Below, in pieces: positions 6,767 through 11,419 of a stretch of DNA of 11,419 nucleotides. The DNA lies in contig DASXTS010000048.1 of assembly GCA_036505275.1 (NCBI GenBank), positions 1-11,419 of the forward strand, read 5' to 3'. The stretch comes from DASXTS01 sp036505275 (lineage in GTDB: Bacteria > Actinomycetota > Actinomycetes > Mycobacteriales > Pseudonocardiaceae). Every line of letters starts with the position of its first letter. The stretch's first letter is position 1. A program made the translations under genes and the position numbers. Under the pieces are notes generated by a model. The model was not told the origin of the DNA and made no database searches. It saw only the letters and a program-made list of their open reading frames with translations.

Positions 6767-8284
6767 GTGGTGGCGAGGCCCGCGATCGGGAGCGACGCCG
6801 CGTCGGTACGGCCCGCACCGCTCGACGACGGCGAGGTGCGCCAGCTCACCGTGGTGCGCCGGTTCGGCACGGCGGGTGCGCTGCTGATGGCCATCGGCGC
6901 GCTCGGCGCCGGCGCGAACCCGGTGCACAACCCGGTGTTCGGGATGCGGCTGCTCGGGTTGCCGGCGCGCAACTACACCGTGTCGCTCGCGGTGATCTGC
7001 GCCGGCATCCTGATGGTGGTGCTGGCCTGGGTGTGGCTGGGCCGGCTGGCTCGGCCGGGCCGGTCGCGGCTGCTCTCCCGCAGCCAACTCGACCGTACCG
7101 TCGCCATGTGGGCCGTGCCGCTGGCGATCGCGCCGCCGCTGTTCTCCAAGGACGTGTACAGCTACCTCGCGCAGAGCGCCATGGTGGCCCGCGGCATCGA
7201 CCCGTACACCACCGGCGTGGCGGACGGGCTCGGCGTCGCCGATCCGCTGGTACGCACCATCCCGAACCTGTGGCGCAACACGCCCGCGCCGTACGGGCCA
7301 CTGTTCCTCGGACTCGGGCGGCTGATCACCGCGATCGCCGGTGACAACGTCGTGGCCAGCGTGCTGCTGCACCGGGTGCTCGCGCTGACCGGGCTCGCCA
7401 TGATCATCTGGGCGCTGCCGCGGCTGGCGCGGCGGTTCGGCGTCGACCCGGTGTGCGCGCTGTGGCTCGGCGCGGCCAACCCGCTCGTGCTCTTCCACCT
7501 GGTCAGCGGGATGCACAACGAGGCGCTGATGATCGGGTTGATGCTCGTCGGCCTGGAGCTCGCGCTCGGCCGATCGTGGCCTCTTGGCGCCGTGGTCATC
7601 TCGCTCGGGGCCATGGTGAAGGTGCCGGCGCTGCTAGCGCTGGGCTTCCTCGGTGCGGAGCTGGCCCGCCGCTGGGGCGGCCGGCTCGCCGACCTGGCCC
7701 GCGCCGCCGGGCTGCTCGGCGCCATCGCGGTGGGCGTCACATTGGCCGTCGGCCTGGGCACCCGGCTGGGCTTCGGCTGGCTCGGCGCGCTCGGCACACC
7801 CAATGCGGTGCGCAGCTGGCTGTCGCCGATCACCGACCTCGGCTCGCTCGGCGGTAACCTCGGCGTGCTGCTCGGCCTGGGCGACCACACCGAGGCCATC
7901 ATGCCGCTGACCCGCGCCGTCGGGCTCGCGGTCGCCGGCGCGGTGTGCGTCTGGCTGCTGTGGGGCTGCTTCCGCGGCCGGGTGGACCCGCTGACCGGCC
8001 TCGGCGTCGGCCTCGGCGCCGTCGTGCTGCTCGGCCCGGTGGTGCACCCGTGGTATCTGCTGTGGGGGGCGATCCCGCTGGCCGGCTCGGCGACCGCGGC
8101 CGGCTACCGCCGGGCCGCCGTGGTGCTGTCAGTGGCCCTCGCCCTGCTGGTGCCACCCACCGGCCAGGACTTCTATCTGCGGGCCTTCGTGCTGTTCCAG
8201 GCCGTGCTCGGCGCCGCCGTCATCATCGTGGTGCCGCTTCTGCTGGTGCGCGGGAAGGTGCCGCTGCGCGGCACCCGTGAGTGA
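6767..8284 (+). CDS. mptB: MptB, polyprenol-phosphomannose-dependent alpha-1,6-mannosyltransferase
   Basis: This 505-residue, multi-pass GT-C glycosyltransferase lengthens the alpha-1,6-mannan core of lipomannan/lipoarabinomannan from a polyprenyl-phosphate mannose donor on the outer face of the membrane. The N-terminal ~35 residues are cytoplasmic-looking. Then come many hydrophobic segments (for example ~36-50, 72-92, 112-124, 198-218, 253-268, 275-298, 312-330, 384-402, 410-425, 450-463, 475-495). SKDVYSYLAQSAMVARGIDPY (127-147) is the conserved first-loop motif with the likely catalytic D129. HNEALMIGLML (250-260) and VVHPWYLLWG (425-434) are also family-typical. GTG occurs twice in tandem (6767 and 6770); I take the first. 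It is divergent from sufR, as in mycobacteria and corynebacteria. The assignment rests on motifs plus synteny; MptA is the main alternative. Confidence 0.88.
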   Translation: MVARPAIGSDAASVRPAPLDDGEVRQLTVVRRFGTAGALLMAIGALGAGANPVHNPVFGMRLLGLPARNYTVSLAVICAGILMVVLAWVWLGRLARPGRSRLLSRSQLDRTVAMWAVPLAIAPPLFSKDVYSYLAQSAMVARGIDPYTTGVADGLGVADPLVRTIPNLWRNTPAPYGPLFLGLGRLITAIAGDNVVASVLLHRVLALTGLAMIIWALPRLARRFGVDPVCALWLGAANPLVLFHLVSGMHNEALMIGLMLVGLELALGRSWPLGAVVISLGAMVKVPALLALGFLGAELARRWGGRLADLARAAGLLGAIAVGVTLAVGLGTRLGFGWLGALGTPNAVRSWLSPITDLGSLGGNLGVLLGLGDHTEAIMPLTRAVGLAVAGAVCVWLLWGCFRGRVDPLTGLGVGLGAVVLLGPVVHPWYLLWGAIPLAGSATAAGYRRAAVVLSVALALLVPPTGQDFYLRAFVLFQAVLGAAVIIVVPLLLVRGKVPLRGTRE

Positions 8285-8317
8285 CGAATGGTGTCCCGGC
8301 ACCATTTGTCACTCACG
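8276..8317 (+). terminator. Long hairpin overlapping the mptB stop codon
   Basis: CGTGAGTGACGAATGGTG (8276-8293) pairs with CACCATTTGTCACTCACG (8300-8317): 18 pairs with a single G-U (8286/8307) around a 6-base loop. The left arm contains the last mptB codons and the TGA at 8282. No T-tract follows, so it would be the U-less terminator type common in actinobacteria, or a 3'-end stabiliser. It is nearly symmetrical and would fold on either strand. Confidence 0.7.
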
Positions 8318-8319
8318 AC

Positions 8320-8328
8320 TTATCCACA
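8320..8328 (+). other. Single perfect DnaA-box-like 9-mer
   Basis: TTATCCACA is the E. coli high-affinity DnaA box. It lies between the mptB hairpin and the ABC promoter. No second box or AT-rich unwinding region is nearby, so it is not an origin. It could be a chance match or a lone DnaA regulatory site. Confidence 0.35.
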
Positions 8329-8332
8329 GCCG

Positions 8333-8338
8333 TAGGCT
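8333..8338 (+). promoter_or_regulatory. Predicted -10 element of the ABC transporter operon
   Basis: TAGGCT, the same hexamer as before mptB, is again followed by exactly six bases and a GTG (8345). A TTGTCA at 8306-8311 is a possible -35, but the 21-base spacer is too long to be convincing. Confidence 0.5.
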
Positions 8339-8344
8339 GGTCGG

Positions 8345-9277
8345 GTGACCTACCCGGCTGTCGAGGCGCGCGGCCTGGTGAAGCGGTACGGCGCGGTGAC
8401 CGCGGTGGACGGCCTGGACCTGGTTGCGCGGCGCGGCGAGGTGCTCGCGCTGCTCGGCCCCAACGGCGCCGGCAAGACGACGACCGTCGAGCTGTGCGAG
8501 GGCTACCGCAAGCCGGATGACGGCACGGTGCGGGTGCTCGGCCGCGACCCGGTGCGCGAGGGGCGGTGGCTGCGGCCACGGGTCGGAGTGATGCTGCAGG
8601 GTGGCGGCGCCTACCCAGGGGTCCGCGCCCGCGAGATGCTCCGGCTCGTCGCGGCGTGCGCCGCCTGGCCGCTGGACGTGGACTGGCTGATGACCGTGCT
8701 CGGCCTGGACGGCGTGGCGCGGCTGCCGTACAAGCGGCTCTCCGGCGGGCAGCAGCAGCGGCTGGCGCTGGCCTGCGCCCTGGTCGGGCGGCCGGAGCTG
8801 GTGTTCCTCGACGAGCCGACGGCCGGCCTCGACCCGCAGGCAAGACGGCTGGTGTGGGACCTCGTCGACGCGCTGCGGCTGGACGGCGTCACGGTGCTGC
8901 TCACCACCCACGTCATGGAGGAGGCCGAGGCCCTCGCCGACCGGGTGGTGATCATCGACCACGGCCGGGTGATCGCCGCCGGTACCCCGACCGAGCTGAC
9001 CTGTGGCGGCGGCGACGACCACCACCACCAGCTGCGCTTCAGGGCCCGCGCCGGGCTGGACCTGCGGCAGCTCTCCGCCGCCCTGCCGGACGGCTGCCGG
9101 GTCGAGCAGGTGCGGCCGGGCGACTACCTGGTCGACGGCCGGGTGGACCCGCAGGTGGTGGCCACCGTGACGGCGTGGTGCGCCCAGCAGGGCGTGCTCG
9201 CCGAGGCGTTGCGGATCAGCGGCCGCAGCCTCGAGGACGTGTTCCTCGAGCTGACCGGCCGGGAACTGCGGTCGTGA
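8345..9277 (+). CDS. ABC transporter ATP-binding protein (ABC-2/drug-export type)
   Basis: This 310-residue cytoplasmic ATPase powers the permease encoded directly after it. It has Walker A GPNGAGKT (38-45), Q-loop Q85, signature LSGGQQQR (132-139), Walker B LVFLDEPTAGLD (152-163) and switch H189. The C-terminal domain after residue ~215 ends with SLEDVFLELTGRELRS, typical of DrrA/CcmA-type exporters. A short DDHHHQ run (224-229) after three glycines marks the linker and may be a loose metal-binding loop. The GTG start at 8345 fits a leaderless transcript. The stop overlaps the next gene as GTGA, so both are co-translated. It corresponds by position to M. tuberculosis Rv1458c. The substrate is unknown; the position between mptB and ctaA does not settle whether it serves the envelope or heme/oxidase assembly. 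Confidence 0.93.
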   Translation: MTYPAVEARGLVKRYGAVTAVDGLDLVARRGEVLALLGPNGAGKTTTVELCEGYRKPDDGTVRVLGRDPVREGRWLRPRVGVMLQGGGAYPGVRAREMLRLVAACAAWPLDVDWLMTVLGLDGVARLPYKRLSGGQQQRLALACALVGRPELVFLDEPTAGLDPQARRLVWDLVDALRLDGVTVLLTTHVMEEAEALADRVVIIDHGRVIAAGTPTELTCGGGDDHHHQLRFRARAGLDLRQLSAALPDGCRVEQVRPGDYLVDGRVDPQVVATVTAWCAQQGVLAEALRISGRSLEDVFLELTGRELRS

Positions 9278-10071
9278 CCGCGTCGAAGGCCGGCCCGTTC
9301 CCGCCTGGGGTGTTCACCCCGCGACCGGGCAGCGGCCGGCCGGGCGACATGCTCGCCGTGCACGCCCGCACCGAGTTCCTGGTCACCGTGCGGCACGCCG
9401 AGCAGCTGCTGCTGACCTTGATCATCCCGCTGGCCCTGCTCGTCGGGCTCGGCACCTTGGACCTGCTCGAGGTGCCGGCCGGCATGCGCCGCATCGACTA
9501 CATGACCCCGCGGGTGCTGGCCCTCGCGGTGATGTCCTCGGCGTTCACCGGCCAGGCGATCGCGCTCGGCTTCGACCGCAAGTACGGCGTGCTCAAGCGG
9601 CTCGCCGCCACCGCGCTGCCGCGCTGGGTGCTGGTCGGCGGGCGGCTGGCCGCACTGCTTGCGGTGGTCGCTTGCCAGCTCGCGCTGCTGGTCGCGGTGG
9701 CGCTGGGCCTCGGCTGGCGACCCTCGGCGCTCGGCGCGGTGTTCGCGCTGCCCGTCCTGCTGCTCGGTATTCTCGCCTTCGGTGCGCTCGGCGTGCTGCT
9801 CGGCGGCGCGCTGCCCGCCGAGGCGGTGCTGGCGCTGGCCAACGCGCTGTGGCTGGCCTTATTACTGGCCGGCGGCATCGTGCTGGCCGCAGAGCAGCTG
9901 CCGGCGCCGCTTGGCTCGCTCGTGCACCTGCTGCCGTCGGGTGCGCTGGCCGAGGGCCTGCAAACAGCGCTCGCCAACGGCGGCCCGCCCGGCTGGGGCC
10001 CGGTGGCCGTGCTGGCCGCCTGGGCCGCCGGCGCCGCGGCGGTGGCGGTGCGCGGCGTACGCCTGTCCTGA
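9274..10071 (+). CDS. ABC-2 type transporter permease
   Basis: This 265-residue membrane protein is the partner of the preceding ATPase. There are about six hydrophobic segments (~45-60, 80-99, 122-146, 152-178, 182-206, 243-258). The first cytoplasmic loop carries DRKYGVLKRLAATALPR (101-117), the ABC-2 motif that follows the second helix and contacts the ATPase. The first ~25 residues are Pro/Gly-rich and probably disordered. The GTG at 9274 overlaps the ATPase stop (GTGA), and GGGA lies 9 bases upstream. Homology starts near residue 26 (MLAVHARTEFLVTVRHAEQ), so an ATG at 9349 is an alternative start. Matching the Rv1457c position, it is likely an exporter of unknown substrate and no gene symbol is justified. 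Confidence 0.9.
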   Translation: MTASKAGPFPPGVFTPRPGSGRPGDMLAVHARTEFLVTVRHAEQLLLTLIIPLALLVGLGTLDLLEVPAGMRRIDYMTPRVLALAVMSSAFTGQAIALGFDRKYGVLKRLAATALPRWVLVGGRLAALLAVVACQLALLVAVALGLGWRPSALGAVFALPVLLLGILAFGALGVLLGGALPAEAVLALANALWLALLLAGGIVLAAEQLPAPLGSLVHLLPSGALAEGLQTALANGGPPGWGPVAVLAAWAAGAAAVAVRGVRLS

Positions 10072-10080
10072 ACCACCTCT

Positions 10081-10149
10081 ATTTGCGACCCCTCAATTGC
10101 GACCCCCTTGATTGCGACCCCCTTAATTGCGACCCCCCTTGATTGCGAC
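10081..10149. repeat. Tandem array of a ~15-bp unit, ATTGCGACCCCCTTR
   Basis: TTGCGAC recurs at 10083, 10097, 10112, 10127 and 10143 (periods 14, 15, 15 and 16), each of the first four followed by 4-6 C, then T, and mostly an A/G-A-T link. The period changes come from C-run length and one small deletion. The last unit runs straight into the GACGATGT dyad. It lies just after the permease stop and before ctaA. The minus strand carries G-runs of 4-6 separated by ~10 bases. Its function is unknown. Confidence 0.85.
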
Positions 10150-10195
10150 GATGTGACATCGTCCCGGTTCTAGTGGGGAGATTCCACATCGTCGC
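10145..10195. promoter_or_regulatory. GACGATGT dyad with a third inverted copy (possible operator or attenuator)
   Basis: GACGATGT (10147-10154) is followed after one base by its exact complement ACATCGTC (10156-10163). ACATCGTC recurs at 10186-10193. The outer pairing is longer: GCGACGATGTG (10145-10155) with CACATCGTCGC (10185-10195), 11 perfect pairs. The first arm can therefore pair with either of two downstream arms, but not both. It lies 45-60 bases before the predicted ctaA -10. It could be a binding site for a dimeric regulator, a terminator for the ABC operon, or alternative RNA hairpins. Confidence 0.6.
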
Positions 10196-10239
10196 CGCTG
10201 AGCACCGGTGGGCGCCGGCCGTTGCTGGATGAGCGTTAG

Positions 10240-10245
10240 TACGAT
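10240..10245 (+). promoter_or_regulatory. Predicted -10 element of ctaA
   Basis: TACGAT fits TANNNT and is followed by seven bases and the GTG at 10253, giving a leaderless or nearly leaderless transcript. No strong -35 is evident. If this is right, the in-frame ATG at 10229 would be upstream of the transcript and not used. Confidence 0.5.
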
Positions 10246-10252
10246 CGGCTGC

Positions 10253-11173
10253 GTGCGACGACCCCCTGCACCGAGCCGACGGTTGCGACACGCGGTTGCG
10301 GTGGCGGCAGTGGTGACGCAGGCCGGGATCGCGGTGACCGGGTCGGTGGTGCGGGTGACCGGGTCGGGTCTGGGCTGCCCGACCTGGCCGGAGTGCTTCC
10401 CCGGCAGCATGACCCCGGTCCGCCGCGACGAGGTGGCCCTGCTGCATCAGTGGGTGGAGTTCGGCAACCGGATGCTGATCGGCGTGGTGGGCGTGGTGGC
10501 GCTGGCCTGCCTGCTGGTCGCGTGGCTGGTCCGGCCGCGCCGGCCGCGGCTGCTGGCGCTGGCCGCCGCCATGCCGGTCGGGGTCGCCGTGCAGGCGGTG
10601 GTCGGTGGGATCACGGTGCGTACCGGGCTCACCTGGTGGACGGTCTCGGCGCACTTCCTGATCTCGATGGTGCTGGTGTGGCTGGCGGTGCTGCTGGTGC
10701 GGGCCTTCGGCGAGGGCGACCGGCCAGCACAGCCGCTGGTGACGCCCCTGGCCCGCCGGCTGCTCGCGGCCGTGGTCGCGCTGCTCGCCGTGCTGCTCAC
10801 CGCGGGCACGTTCGTAACGGCCGCGGGTCCGCACGCCGGCGACGCCGACACACCGCGGCTCGACGTGGCGGTGGAGACGCTGGCCAGGGTGCACTCCGCG
10901 GTGCTGTTCGCCTTCATCGCGACGCTGGTGGCACTCGGCCGCACCATGCCGCGGACACCGCGCTACTGGGCGCTGGTCGCCGTGGTGATCGGGCAGGGCA
11001 TCCTCGGGTTCGTGCAGTACTTCACCGGCGTTCCGGAGGTGCTGGTGTCGCTGCACGTGTTGGGCGCGGCGTCGGTGGTGGTGGCCACCGCCGCGCTGTG
11101 GGTGTCGGCCAGGGACCGCGGGCCGGCGCCGACGCCCGCCATCGCGGACCCGCGCGAGCTGGCGCACGCCTGA
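10253..11173 (+). CDS. ctaA: Heme A synthase (CtaA/COX15 family)
   Basis: This 306-residue, eight-helix membrane enzyme oxidises the C8 methyl of heme O to the formyl group of heme A for aa3-type cytochrome oxidase. Two four-helix halves are visible. The first has RVTGSGLGCPTWPEC (34-48), with the extracellular cysteine pair C42/C48, then HQWVEFGNRM (65-74) with H65 and the conserved E69, and H134. The second has GTFVTAAGPHAGD (185-197), H214 (LARVHSAVLF) and H268 (VSLHVLGA). The four histidines are the expected heme ligands. I chose the GTG at 10253; an in-frame ATG at 10229 would add 8 residues but lacks a ribosome site. It sits alone after the ABC genes, with its own predicted promoter downstream of a dyad and repeat array. 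This matches the Rv1456c position in M. tuberculosis. Confidence 0.95.
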   Translation: MRRPPAPSRRLRHAVAVAAVVTQAGIAVTGSVVRVTGSGLGCPTWPECFPGSMTPVRRDEVALLHQWVEFGNRMLIGVVGVVALACLLVAWLVRPRRPRLLALAAAMPVGVAVQAVVGGITVRTGLTWWTVSAHFLISMVLVWLAVLLVRAFGEGDRPAQPLVTPLARRLLAAVVALLAVLLTAGTFVTAAGPHAGDADTPRLDVAVETLARVHSAVLFAFIATLVALGRTMPRTPRYWALVAVVIGQGILGFVQYFTGVPEVLVSLHVLGAASVVVATAALWVSARDRGPAPTPAIADPRELAHA

Positions 11174-11218
11174 GCCGGTGCCGGCCTGAGCGCGCGGACA
11201 CCTGTGCGACGAGGTCGC

Positions 11219-11224
11219 TACGCT
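11219..11224 (+). promoter_or_regulatory. Predicted -10 element of the DUF2510 gene
   Basis: TACGCT fits TANNNT and is followed by eight bases and the GTG at 11233. No ribosome site precedes this GTG. The spacing is one to two bases longer than at the other starts in the window. Confidence 0.4.
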
Positions 11225-11232
11225 GCGGTGCT

Positions 11233-11419
11233 GTGAGCGCCCCGATGGGCCCGGCGCCCGGCTGGTACCGCGACCCGTACGCGCCGGCCGGGCTGCGCTG
11301 GTGGGACGGCCGGCAGTGGACTGAGCACGCCATGCTGCCGGCCGGGCCGGCCGGGCCTGCCGGGCCGGCCGGGCCTGCCGGGCCGACCGGGCCTGCCGGG
11401 CCGACCGGGCCTGCCGGGC
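11233..11419 (+). CDS. DUF2510 protein with collagen-like Gly-Pro-Ala/Thr repeats (3' truncated by window)
   Basis: The GTG at 11233 opens a frame that stays open to the window end, giving 62 residues plus one base. Residues 9-33 are a DUF2510 domain: PGWYRDPYAPAGLRWWDGRQWTEHA, with the typical GWY-DP start, RWWDG turn and QWT end. DUF2510 is a short N-terminal module found mainly in actinobacterial membrane or secreted proteins; its role is not established. From P36 the sequence becomes an unbroken G-P-A/G-P-T triplet run, at least eight triplets long when the window ends. The missing part may contain membrane helices, as in many DUF2510 proteins, but this cannot be seen. It is downstream of ctaA by 59 bases with its own predicted -10. 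Confidence 0.8.
   Translation, partial: MSAPMGPAPGWYRDPYAPAGLRWWDGRQWTEHAMLPAGPAGPAGPAGPAGPTGPAGPTGPAG
11338..11419 (+). repeat. In-frame GC-rich tandem repeat (9/18-bp period) coding for Gly-Pro-X triplets
   Basis: Units of GCCGGGCCGGCCGGGCCT type repeat every 18 bases, with a later variant in which GCC becomes ACC (Ala to Thr). Each 9-base half codes for one G-P-A or G-P-T triplet. The array reaches the window edge, so copy number is unknown. Such arrays expand and contract easily and are also prone to assembly errors. Confidence 0.9.

Noticed and set aside
8276..8345. Replication origin around the DnaA box and hairpin
   Set aside because: Only one box, no AT-rich unwinding region, and none of the usual dnaA/dnaN neighbours.
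10081..10140. G-quadruplex on the minus strand
   Set aside because: The G-runs are 4-6 long but the loops are about 10 bases, too long for a confident prediction.
10081..10149. CRISPR array
   Set aside because: The repeating unit is only ~15 bases with no distinct spacers, and no cas gene is in the window.
11174..11232. Terminator after ctaA at the GCCGGTGCCGGC sequence
   Set aside because: The stem is only 5 bases with a 2-base loop and no T-run follows.

Overview
The window is high-GC DNA with dense, overlapping genes, many GTG starts and an actinobacterial gene order. The order is sufR-sufB-sufD-sufC-sufS-sufU-sufT on the minus strand, divergent from mptB, an ABC ATPase, an ABC-2 permease and ctaA on the plus strand. 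This matches the arrangement known from mycobacteria and corynebacteria (in M. tuberculosis roughly Rv1456c-Rv1466). Streptomyces typically has a ferredoxin-type gene between sufD and sufC, and there is none here. MptB, a lipomannan/lipoarabinomannan mannosyltransferase, also points to the mycolata or relatives such as Pseudonocardiales. I cannot name a genus from sequence alone.

Layout. 1-270 is the 3' end of a plus-strand HNH endonuclease-like gene, convergent with the suf operon. 280-6628 (minus) is a complete SUF iron-sulfur cluster assembly operon whose genes mostly overlap by 1-4 bases or lie within 7 bases; the one looser junction is sufD-sufC. 6629-6766 is a divergent control region with a CAAC-N6-GTTG palindrome, which matches the SufR operator pattern and sits over the predicted sufR -10 and start codon. 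6767-8284 is mptB, ending inside a long hairpin. 8345-10071 is a two-gene ABC transporter with a GTGA overlap. 10072-10252 is an intergenic stretch with a 15-bp tandem array and a GACGATGT dyad. 10253-11173 is ctaA (heme A synthase). 11233 to the window end is the start of a DUF2510 protein that runs into collagen-like Gly-Pro-Ala/Thr repeats.

How the genes work together. SufS takes sulfur from cysteine, SufU accepts it, SufBCD is the ATP-driven scaffold, SufT is an accessory maturation factor, and SufR senses cluster status and represses the operon. CtaA makes heme A for cytochrome oxidase. MptB elongates lipoglycan mannan. The ABC transporter has no known substrate that I can assign. Five transcription-unit starts show a -10-like hexamer 6-8 bases before a GTG, which suggests widespread leaderless transcription.

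I see no clearly new multi-gene system. The best leads are the intergenic array and dyad before ctaA, the collagen-like DUF2510 protein, the recurrent leaderless promoter pattern, the hairpin over the mptB stop, and an AT-rich patch with rare codons inside sufB.
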